A stretch of 27,727 bases of DNA from Chara braunii (taxonomy: Eukaryota > Streptophyta > Charophyceae > Charales > Characeae), in assembly GCA_003427395.1 (NCBI GenBank), contig BFEA01000910.1, positions 345,891 through 373,617 on the forward strand, in the 5' to 3' direction. Shown here in pieces: positions 19,373 to 27,727 of the stretch. Position numbers and translations under genes: made by a program. Every line of letters begins with the position of its first letter. Position 1 is the stretch's first letter. The notes below the pieces were generated by a model. It was not told the DNA's origin. It saw only the letters and a program-made list of their open reading frames with translations, and made no database searches.

Positions 19373-19809
19373 GGCAGCATAAGACTGAATGTTGACCTCC
19401 TGGAGACCAAGCCTTATGTAGTGTTTGACGAGGCAACCTGGCCTCAGGTCTCCTTCCCACAGTCGTAAAGATTGCTTCACAGTCGAGGGCCTTGATTGTA
19501 TACAGTTGCAGACTTCCCTTTGGACCTGATGTTGTCTAGGTACCTGCATACAAACAAGTGTGTGCGTGTGACCGGCAGCTTGGGCTGGGTCCACTTTGAC
19601 TTTGACTATTGGGCATCAGGCAGTTGACTTCGGTCAACTGGCGCCCGCTCAGGCCCTTAATTTACTTAGGGTCTTTCCTCCCCTGTCGGTTGGGTCTGAG
19701 TGGTGGCCTGGCGAGGCCCTTAGACATTCCACGAGGCATACTTCATGGGTTATTGCATTCCTGTCGGCCCAAATTTCGAGTTTCATCGCAGAAACACATC
19801 AATTTTCCC

Positions 19810-21110
19810 TCAACCCACGTTCATATGCAACAATAATGTCAGGAGCAGTAGTGGAAGTTCCTTTTTACTGAACCATTGAGCTTCAGCAAGGGGTTGAGAC
19901 TTGAACTTTACCTTATATTGCTTTTGCGGTCGTCCTCTGCCACCTGTAGAAAAAATAGACATGTTCCAAAATTTTCTCAACTTCACAGCCTCCATTCAGG
20001 GAGCGGGGAAACATAGATGGTCTATTATGAAACTCAGTTCCTTCTACATATGTCAAGAGTTTAGACACGTGAAAGACAGGATAGGTTCTGAGATGAGGGG
20101 GTACATCAATTCGGTAAGAAGGTCCATCTGCATCCCCAATCACCTTGAGAACTTCCGAGGGCCCATAATAGATAGGTAGCAGTTTTTGAGATACGTTCTC
20201 TTCTAAGGCAAATTGTTTAGACTTCACCCATACTAGATCACCTTCCTAGAACTGCAATGGCCGACGATGTTTGTTGGCCTGCTCAATCATCTGCAGTTGG
20301 GCTTTCTATATATTTTCCTTTACCTTCTTAATATCGTCTTCGTATAAAATTGCAAATTCACAAGTGTCTGGGGGTAACCTCTGAATCTGATCCCAAGTTA
20401 AAACATCAATGGGACGTCGGGGTTTCCAACCTTTAGGCGTTCTACTTGTAACAATATGTATACTGTTATTATAGGCACTAGCAATCTTAGGTAAGTTCTC
20501 ATCCCAATCTATTTGATCGGGTCGGACATATATGTGCAAAAGTTGTTGGCACAAATGGTTCATTTGTTTAGTTTGGCCATTCGTTTCAGGATGTCTACCT
20601 GATGACATGGTCAACTTCGTGTCATAGGTTTCCATCAATTTTTGCCACTGTGGACTAGTGAACCGTCCCTGTGTCAAAAACGATGGTTTTCAGGAATCCA
20701 TACTCAAAGACCCATCGCATCTGATACTTCAGGATGACCAACTCAGTTCTAGCTTCGGCAGACAAAGGAATGAACATAGCATATTTTGATAATCTATCTA
20801 CTATAACCATTACCTGACTGTTGTTGTTTCAGCTCTTAGTGAGACTCATAAAGTCTATAGAGATAGGCTCACCTGACTCACTTAGAATAGGCAGTGGTCT
20901 CAACAGTCCCAACGGATTCTCATGCGAAGGCTTGTTTCTCTGACAAACAAGACAAGTCTGCACATAGGTTAATACATGCTCCTTCATTCCTTTCCATTCA
21001 AAGCGGTTCTCGTACATCAGCGTACATCTTCTTAAAACCAAAATGTCTCTCGGCATCATGACATTCCGCAATGATTAGACTTTTAATTTGTTCTTTGTGA
21101 GCAATGCATA
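19810..21110 (-). pseudogene. Element 2 integrase with chromodomain-like tail
   Basis: The HHCC zinc module is recognisable as AECHDAERHFGFKK and CLVCQRNKPSHENPLGLL. DDE core: ISIDFMSL (first Asp), then after TGA at 20829-20831 VMVIVDRLSKYAMF. The second Asp block near 20690 is frame-shifted (TIVFD). The third block reads HPETNGQTKQMN, where the catalytic Glu before QMN is Lys. Further on come SAYNNSIHIVTSRTP, then the C-terminal YYGPSEVLKVIGDADGPSY and VFHVSKLLTYV. The tail reads QYKVKFKSQPLAEAQWFSK, aligned with the chromodomain-like tail of element 1. Stops, frameshifts and the Glu-to-Lys change make it inactive. Confidence 0.87.
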
Positions 21111-21179
21111 GTCTTTCTTCGGTTTTATCTACATAGAAGAGTAAGCCGTGAGTTATTGGATATTATGGGAATAGTTATG

Positions 21180-21941
21180 GGTTCTTTCGTAGGGTCTCAA
21201 TTATAGAACTCCAAATAGGATCACTCTCATATCCCCTTCGGATCTGCTCTTTCAGTTCATTCCCGATATCGAGGTAGGTGACAATGGTTCCAAAAAAATT
21301 TGCACTCCTGGACAAAGCATCTGCAACCACATTGGACTTCCATTTTATTGTTTTTAATTCAAAATCAAAGGTGTCGATAAAAGCAGACCATCTTACTAAC
21401 TTATCAAAAAGTCTAGGTTGAGTCTTGATCCACTTAGAGTAGAATGATCTGAATAGACAATGAAGTGCCTCCCTAATAAGTAGTGCTTCCAGGTGTCCAT
21501 TGCAGCAACTAAGGCATACAATTCCCTCTCATAGGTGGAGCTAGCCACTTTCTCTGACGGAAGTCTCCTGGACATAAACTCTATAGGTCTATATCCCTTA
21601 CCGTCGTCCTGTTGTAGCACAACTCCAATCCCATACTGCCTTGTGTCAGTTGTGACAATGAAAGGGAGAGAAGGATCAACAATTTTTAAGAAAGGGTAGT
21701 GAGTCAAAATACATTTCAACTTTATGAACGACGACTCACAATCTTTGTCTCATAACCAAGGTTTTTCCTTCTTCATAAGTCTTCTCATCGGAGCAGTTAT
21801 CAAAGAGAAGTTTTTGACGAACTTCCTATAATAACTAGCAATTCCTAGAAAATATCTCAATTCAGTTATAGTCTTAGGTTGGGGCCAATCTCGAATTGTA
21901 ATGATTTTTTTTTCCTCGGGCCTTAGTCCTTCGTCATTCAC
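21180..21941 (-). pseudogene. Element 2 RT thumb and RNase H
   Basis: The frame beginning near 21941 reads NDEGLRPEEKKIITIRDWPQ and FLGIASYYRKFVKNF, the standard Ty3 RT thumb/connection. TGA at 21750-21752 interrupts it, then RNase H follows: FIVTTDTRQYGIGVVLQQDD, STYERELYALVAAM, YLLGRHFIVYSDHSTL. A frameshift after DHSTL moves the rest to another frame (FDKLVRWSAFIDTF, VVADALSRSANFFG). The first RNase H Asp and the DHSTL Asp are present. Confidence 0.88.
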
Positions 21942-21977
21942 TATATGCCCTAAGTAGAAGACTTCAGGCTTAGCAAA

Positions 21978-23129
21978 CTAATACATTTTTGGGTTCAGTT
22001 TGAAATTGCCCTTGCGCAATTTCTGCAAAACCATTCGTAGATGTTTCTCGTGATCTTCCAGTGTCTCACTGTACACTAGAATGTCATCGAGATAAACTAC
22101 CACGAATTGATCAAGCCATTGATGAAACAACTCATTCATTGACCTTTGGAAGGTCGCAGACGCATTAACCACGAACTCGTAGTGACCATATCTGGTTTAG
22201 TAAGTCGTTTTGTGTTGATCTTCAGGAGACACCTCGATCTGGTGATACCCTGACTTGAGATCAATTTTACTGGCGTACCTGCATCCTTGCAACATGTCCA
22301 ACAGGTCGTCAATGCACGGAAGTGGTTCCGCATTTTTCCAAGTGACGGAATTCAACCCACGATAATCAACGCATAATCTAAGTCCACCTTCCTTTTTGGG
22401 CACGAATAAGACTGGGGCACCATAAGGAGATGAGCTAGGGCGAATCCATCCTTTATCTGTAAGTTCTTGCAGTTGTTTGCGAAGTTCCTCAAGTTCCCTA
22501 GGGGACATAAGGTAAATGGGACCCTTAGGAATCTTGCTTCCGGGAATAATCTCGATCGTGTGCTTAATAGCACGCTCAGTGATTCCCACGGGCTCATTTT
22601 GCAAGTCCTTGTACTCATCGAGAAGTTTTTCAATGGAAGGAGGATAAGATGAGGAACACTCACCTACTCGTTTAACGAGTACTATCATCACATCTTGATC
22701 CAACTTCTTTTTGAAGACCATCGATTTAAAGGTTGGGTAACTCATACAACAGAAAAACAAGGATGAGTCAGATCCAAACTTACGATACAGTTTGATTGTT
22801 TTCAACTCGGATTTTTCATCCTTTAGTTTGACCATATTTTCTTTGATCTTGACTTCTGGGTCGGCTTCGTCGTGCCAATCCATACCGAGAATCATGTCAA
22901 AGGGCAAATTCTTCTTTATAAGGAAGGATATCTTATGTAGGATCTTCTTACCTTCCTTTCTGCGAAAATAACATTTTACACGGTCCACGTATTGAAAGAC
23001 AGTGATAGTGCTCTTGTCTGCCAGCATAGACGTGATTGGTCTAGGAAAGTCCTTTATCTTCATTCTCATATGCAACTTTCGTATTGCCTTCTCTGAGATA
23101 TAGAACCGCGTCGGTCCTGGGTCTAACAA
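21978..23129 (-). pseudogene. Element 2 protease and reverse transcriptase (motif-deleted)
   Basis: The protease active site appears as LDPGPTRFYIS, with the usual D(S/T)GA core altered to DPGP; the C-terminal motif ILGMDWHDEADPE is well preserved. After a linker RT begins: [43 protein letters not shown] at 22197-22199 lies at the Gln of TTFQTRYG. Next, GHYEFVV runs straight into NASATFQR: the six codons for the MPFGL(C/T) segment are missing compared with element 1, an exact 18-bp in-frame loss. [10 protein letters not shown] is intact. TAG at 21978-21980 ends the piece before FAKPEVFYLGH. Confidence 0.92.
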
Positions 23130-23375
23130 GGCACCTACTCGTGTACGTGATCTACTATCATTAGCTCACCCTTAGATCTAGCTTTCTTAGCCCACTAACT
23201 TCTTAAGGCTATGAGTTCGTTACCAAGTTCGTCAAGGGAATCGTCCAAAGAGATGGAACATAAGATTGTCTTAGGGTGTTCCGGACAATGGGCCGAAGAA
23301 GAGCCATCCTCTGCCGTATGAGCCGAAGGGTTGAAAGGGATTGTTGGTGCCTTACCTTTGCCTAAACCCCTCAAC

Positions 23376-25274
23376 TCAGTAGGAGCAGATGCTAGTTCTA
23401 GTGACTGCTCGCTTAATTAACGGGCACCGTGCTATCACATGACTCACGGTGCCACACTTGAGGCGATGGTGGTTGTCCATCTTGGACTTCCACTCCTCAC
23501 GTGTCATCCCCATCATTTTCCACGGTTTCCCGTATGTGATGCCGGGATGCTCGGAAAACGAGCGTGGTCTCCTCTTCTTCTTCCACTGACTTTGGCCTCC
23601 CTTATTGGCCACTACGGGAGCGACGTCACCCTTCCTGGACTCACTGTCGCCATTACCTCCCCCTCCCTCAGACTCGTCAAGGGGTAACTTCTCTACGGTA
23701 TCATCGTCGAAAACAACAAGCATGTGATCATGGCGCTTTTACCGCCAAAGGACACACTTGCCGTACCCACCGACTGGACCAGTCTTCACGACAGAAACAT
23801 ACGTTCCCGTTACCTGCGTTGTCATTTGCTCCCTTTGGAGTGCGATATCTCAGAACTGTCGATAGTTGTACTTCTCGGATTTAGCTTCAGCCACGAGATG
23901 ACCTCGAATGGGTTCAGGCAATGCACGTAAGAAGATGTAGGGGACTTGATTGTCCTCCAAGTTCAACCCTGGTACCTGCAACAACCTATCAACTTTACGT
24001 GATAATGCATCTACGGTGGTCCAACGTTTTTGGCCAATGGTAGTGAGCTCGTCGAAAGCCTTGTCAGTCGTCGCCTTATCCAAGAATCTCTCCTTGATCT
24101 TTTGGAGCAATTCTCGGAGAGTCAACGTCTTCGCCCACTCGCCAATATCCTCGAAGCCGGCAGTGTTGGCTTCGGACAATACCCATTCCTTGGTTATCTC
24201 ACCAAGATAAGACATTAAAAAGCCATTTGGCTTTCCAGCTCTACCGGTGCGGTACTGCAGTATGTCTAGATTTCTGCAATCCAAATATAGGTGTTCGCCC
24301 CTCTTTCCATTATAAGTAAAGGGAAGTTTCATTTTAGCCTTTTCTTTTCTTTTCGGTTTTTCTTCTTCCTTAGCCGGTTCTTCCTTTTTGGCGGGTTCCT
24401 CTTTCTTCTCCACCGGCTTCTCATATTCCTTCTTTGAGCCTTCGGGTCTTTCCGGCGTTACCCACTTCATTGCATCCTTCATAAGTTTTTCTTGGGGTTC
24501 TTTCTTTACTTCCTCCCCCCTGGTCTCCTCCTCAATCCTAACCTTGTCCTTGCCCTTTTGAAGCCTAGTCACTATCTCCAATGAGGCAGTGTTACCATCT
24601 ATTTTCTTTTCAAGGTGGACAAGTTAGACCATTATGGACTATAGAATGGATGCAAGCTTGGTGCCTGCTTCTTCGTAGTGAAACCTCTGCCTAAGTTCCT
24701 CCATCATTCTCTCTTCTTCTTCTTGCTCTATTTGCTTTCTCTGGAATTCCTCAATCTTCCTTCTTTCTTCCTTTAACGTGTTTTCTAGTTGCCTGACATT
24801 GTCCTCCATTATCTCTACAGACAATTTTGTTTTCTTTCTTTCCTCTCTTTCTGCTTCCTTTTCTTTCCTTCTTTGGTCCATATTTTCCAGGTGCTCTGCG
24901 ACATAACGGTCAAGGGTCATTCGCCCTTGCTTGATGAGTTCCTCAACTCTCTTTCCGGTTTCCAGCATCTCAACAACTATCTTTGCATTCTCCAGTTCAC
25001 CTTCTACAGCGCGCAGATTGAACTGTCCATGCACCAGCCGTTCAGCTTCTGGTCCGGCACCGTGTATCTCACCGAGCAACTGGCGAAGAAGGCCTATCAG
25101 AGTTTGCCTTCTCGCATCAATCTGACCACGAGTCTTGAGTTCCCCCCCTTCTTCATCGGCATAGACGATGAGAGCGATGAGAAAGAAGAAAAGAGGTATG
25201 AACCAGGTGAGTATGGAGGCACACAGACATTTCCAGAGATAAGTTATTTTCCCCAGTGCGCGAATGCCGCACAA
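23376..25274 (-). pseudogene. Element 2 gag (coiled coil, capsid, zinc knuckle)
   Basis: The upstream frame (25274-24639) has no convincing ATG at its start. It shows a hydrophobic segment (WFIPLFFFLIALIVYA) followed by a long coiled coil rich in Glu/Arg/Lys (LENTLKEERRKIEEF). TAG at 24639-24641 and TAA at 24624-24626 fall where Gln would fit, and the same frame continues. The second part has a Lys/Glu/Pro-rich stretch, then a Gag core (PFTYNGKRGEHLYLD, FLDKATTDKAFDEL, QVPYIFLRALPEPIRGHLV). TGA at 23850-23852 and TAA at 23739-23741 interrupt a frame that runs on to a zinc knuckle, LKCGTVSHVIARCP, in which the second Cys is Val. Whether the hydrophobic segment belongs to Gag is doubtful. Confidence 0.8.
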
Positions 25275-26252
25275 TAAATAAATTCAAAGACAAAAATAAA
25301 TTCCACAGCCACACGCAATTTGCTACAGCAAGAAATAATCAAAGGTAAATACAAAGGAACAACTTCTCAATTGATTTCTAATTCTAACTTTGTTGTTTGT
25401 TCTATGTGTGATGACGTCCTATAGAAAGTGTAGAGGTACCGCAACCACGACCAGTGTGACCAAGACAACAACACACAAGTGAGTATGCACAACAACCATA
25501 GAACAGCCAAACAGGTGAGTAGGTCAGCCAACACAACCAACAACAATCAATGGTCAACCTTCCTTCCTCTACAGTTGTACCATCTACAGAACCAATGCAA
25601 CCAAACACATGGGTTGGCACGTGACACTACAGCAAATCGTGAAGCCGTACTGTCTGCCAGCACACAAGTGCAAGGTCAACACCTCACCCACAACACCGTG
25701 CCATGCATGCCACGTGTCGCCCCTGGAATGTCAACACAGCAGCTCTACAGAGTCTGCCACGTCAGCGTGAATGACTTGGAAGGTCTACGAGGAGGATGCC
25801 ATGTCAGCAATACATGGTCTGCAAACACATCCACACCAGTATGCCACGTCAGATCAAATGTGGAGTGCTCTGCCAGCAAGCAATTGTAACACAGGTACGT
25901 GCCATGTCAGACAATGCCCTGCCAATAGTAGTAGGATGCCACGTCAGCATCCCTACGTCATGCCACGTAGACAGCGCGCCACGCCAACGGTCCCAATATC
26001 CACACTCTCTCTCTCTTGAACAGCACCACGTCAGCCTGTTGCCAACAAAGCTCTCGCCGGTATCCCAATGCCTTCAGTGTAACCACGTCATCACCCTTAA
26101 GGGAGGCTGCACGCACTTGCGGTACTCAATGTCTAGACATGCAGTATTACTGAGTGCGTTAATAAACGTGTTTCATTCCTACACGTGCGACACCTCCCAC
26201 TTATCTGGGTCCCACGTCAGCACCTGACAGCAGATCGCGATGAAGGAGGTAT
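25275..26252 (-). other. Element 2 untranslated leader with CCACGTCA cluster
   Basis: Roughly 1 kb between PBS and gag. The part nearer the LTR holds six CCACGTCA words on the plus strand (starting 25757, 25844, 25939, 26026, 26083 and 26212) and ATGTCA variants (25798 and 25901). In the element sense they read TGACGTGG. The rest (25275-25690) is CA-rich without repeats or credible coding sequence. Confidence 0.75.
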
Positions 26253-26264
26253 GCTCTGATACCA
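26253..26264 (-). other. Primer-binding site of element 2 (tRNA-iMet)
   Basis: The minus strand reads TGGTATCAGAGC, an exact match to the plant initiator-Met PBS, three bases (ATT) after the end of the 5' LTR. Confidence 0.95.
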
Positions 26265-26267
26265 AAT

Positions 26268-27470
26268 TGTAATTAACCCAGACTGGAAAATACTCGTCAG
26301 ACATCGAAGTACAAGTAGACTCAGATCTGCACAATGTCTCCAATGCTCGTGAGAGTGATATCTGATACAATGTCTCGTTACCAAATACACGAAGAGAGTA
26401 GAGGGGGAATAGACAGATGAGAGGGTGGAAGAGATAATCAGTGACCACAAAAGAGTAACTCAATCATTACCCACTCCTTCTCCGGGCTTCCTCTCACCTC
26501 CACATCATCAATCAATGTCCAGTAATAAGTCTGACAAGTCCTAATCACATAAGAATGCCACGTGGCACTGTCATCTCGTGGAGACAATGAAGACAAACAG
26601 CAGTGCAGGGTATCGACGTTAACCTCAGATGAGTAACAATTCCCAATCATCCACCGATTGCGATCTCCCTCCTTGTCGCAACCATTCACCTCATGTAGAC
26701 AGTGTGGCCAGTGCCACGTCAGCAGTAGAGACAGGTGGCATGCGTCACATCAGCAATGAAGACAGATGGCCTGCACCGCATCAGCAATGTAGATAGGTGG
26801 CATGCACCATATCAGCAATGAAGACAAGTGGTATGTGCCACAACAACAATGTAGACAGGTGGCATGCACGATATCAGCAATGAAGACAAATGGCATGCGC
26901 CACATCAGCAATGAAGATAGGTGGCACGTGCCACATCAGCAGAGGCTGGCGCTTAGCAGAGAAGGTGCCAACATGCTGCCACAGTCTCGCGTCATCGACC
27001 ACAGTATCAGCACACAGCCAGCGTCAAGCCAGCATCCAGCTAGCGTCCAGCCAGCGTCCAGCTAGAGTCAAGTCAGCGTCGAGGCAACATAGCAAGATTG
27101 AATGTTGACCTCCTGGAGACCAAGCCTTATGTAGTGTTTGACGAGGTAGTCTGGCCTCAGGTCTCCTTCCCACATTCGTACAGATTGACCCACAGTCGAG
27201 GGTCTGGACTGTATACAATTGCAGACTTCCCTTTGGACTTGATGTTGCCTGGGTACCTGCTGACAAGCAAGTGTGGGCGTCTGATCGGCAGCCTGGGCTG
27301 GGTCCACTTTGACTTTCACTTGTGGGCGTTAGGCAGTTGACTTCGGTCAACTATCGCCCGCTCAGACCCTGAATTTACTTAGGGTCTTTCCTCCCTTGTG
27401 GCCGGGGTCTGAGTGGTGGCCGGGCGAGGCCCTTCGACATTCCATGAGGCATACTTCATGGGTTATTGCA
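26268..27470 (-). repeat. 5' LTR of element 2
   Basis: 1203 bp, TGCAATAACCC at its start and TTACA at its end in the element sense. Same internal layout as the 3' LTR. A TATA-like TACATAAGG lies at about 27120-27130 in the element sense; if used, the 31-bp array would be within the transcribed part. This assignment is tentative. Confidence 0.95.
26713..26950. repeat. 31-bp x 8 tandem array, 5' LTR of element 2
   Basis: Units begin at 26713, 26744, 26775, 26806, 26837, 26868, 26899 and 26930, again exactly 31 bp apart and eight in number. Cores are more mutated than in the 3' LTR (ACCGCATCAGC, ACCATATCAGC, ACGATATCAGC), largely by G-to-A changes; the first unit is GCCACGTCAGC. Confidence 0.97.
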
Positions 27471-27727
27471 GGTCGAGAGAGGCCCTGAGAATTATGTGGT
27501 GACACGAGCAAGGTCTAGCTGAATTGGTGACCCATAACTGATGAGCTACAGACCTGAGCTCGTACCCATAGCATATACTGGTGGTCTGCTCCCACCCCTT
27601 CCACGTATGACACGTCCATCCTGCTCGTTGAAGCATTGATCCTCACTGACTCCACAATGTTTGCATACATTGTCGGAGCCTTAACTTCGGGGGCCCTTGA
27701 ATTGACGTAAATGGGGCCCTTTGGTCT
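27471..27727. other. Right flank, nothing recognised
   Basis: Short stretch beyond element 2. No open frame of note, no repeat and no element terminus seen. Confidence 0.6.

Larger units (their letters stand above)
18579..19757 (-). repeat. 3' LTR of element 2
   Basis: 1179 bp, matching 26268-27470. In the element sense it starts TGCAATAACCC and ends TTCATTGCA. Compared with the 5' LTR it lacks about 20 bp near 18598 and differs by a few percent. It contains the eight-unit 31-bp array (19003-19240), an 11-bp GCCAGCGTC repeat (about 19310-19372) and a 16-bp palindrome at 18845-18860. Confidence 0.95.
18579..27470 (-). mobile_element. Ty3/gypsy LTR retrotransposon, element 2 (complete structure, dead coding)
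   Basis: Minus-strand element of about 8.9 kb. The 5' LTR is 26268-27470, PBS 26253-26264, leader 26252-25275, gag 25274-23376, protease and RT 23129-21978, RT thumb and RNase H 21941-21180, integrase and chromodomain-like tail 21110-19810, and 3' LTR 18579-19757. Flanking five-mers are GGTGG (18574-18578) and GGTCG (27471-27475), a probable target duplication with one mismatch. The expected PPT position just above 19757 reads GGGCCGACAGGAA in the element sense, only weakly purine-rich. A different family from element 1: LTRs and leader are unrelated, while pol is clearly homologous. Confidence 0.94.

Noticed and set aside
25180-25274. Membrane or signal segment at the start of element 2 gag, suggesting an envelope-like or membrane-targeted protein
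   Set aside because: The hydrophobic stretch precedes any convincing ATG and may be leader sequence read in frame with gag; no further support.
25402-25620. Cys-rich minus-strand frame
   Set aside because: Lies in the CA-rich leader of element 2; composition-driven, with no domain.

Overview
The window looks like a block of nested retrotransposons from a large, repeat-rich eukaryotic nuclear genome, most likely a plant or a streptophyte alga. Three things point there. Every primer-binding site is complementary to the 3' end of plant-type initiator tRNA-Met (TGGTATCAGAGC or a one-base variant). The two long LTR elements are Ty3/gypsy elements with a chromodomain-like tail after integrase. The LINE has an L1-like APE endonuclease, reverse transcriptase and zinc-knuckle layout. 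The species cannot be fixed from the sequence; a charophyte such as Chara is only a guess. I see no intact host gene, no tRNA or rRNA, and no CRISPR array. Every coding region is a decayed transposon gene, and all recognisable ones lie on the minus strand.

Layout. (1) 1-552: a 21-bp minisatellite, then unassigned sequence that may include the LINE 3' UTR. (2) 553-5729 and 14861 to about 16260: one minus-strand LINE cut in two. ORF2 (endonuclease, RT, C-terminal zinc motif) and the 3' half of ORF1 lie left of the cut. The 5' half of ORF1 and a 5' UTR with a 178-bp repeated module lie right of it. (3) 5730-14860: a Ty3/gypsy element ('element 1', minus strand) inserted into LINE ORF1. It has both LTRs, a PPT, a PBS and a 4-bp CATG target duplication. 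Its order is gag, protease, RT, RNase H, integrase, chromodomain-like tail. (4) About 16270-18578: remains of a third LTR element in the opposite (+) orientation, with a perfect PBS at 17034-17045 and a leader full of ACGT-core repeats. (5) 18579-27470: a second Ty3/gypsy element ('element 2', minus strand) with both LTRs, a perfect PBS, and degenerate gag-pol. (6) 27471-27727: unassigned flank.

How it fits together. The inferred order is: the LINE inserted first and element 1 then broke its ORF1. Separately, element 2 truncated the third element. The frames of elements 1 and 2 are interrupted mainly by single-base nonsense changes. TAG predominates in element 1, often where Gln is expected, which fits C-to-T decay of methylated DNA. 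Element 2 also has lost or altered catalytic sequence, with the MPFGL segment of RT deleted and the integrase Glu read as Lys, so it is dead by itself.

The most interesting non-coding signal is a set of bZIP-site-like motifs. Each LTR of element 2 carries exactly eight units at a strict 31-bp period containing GCCACATCAGC or variants. The element 2 leader adds several CCACGTCA sites. The unrelated third element carries its own eight-unit array of TTGACRTCAAC. In one LTR there is also a 16-bp perfect palindrome around a G-box. This could be a stress-responsive promoter or leader module, or an RNA-level signal.

One assembly problem stands out: a single N at 14207 is flanked by an exact 78-bp duplication next to a long ATC microsatellite.
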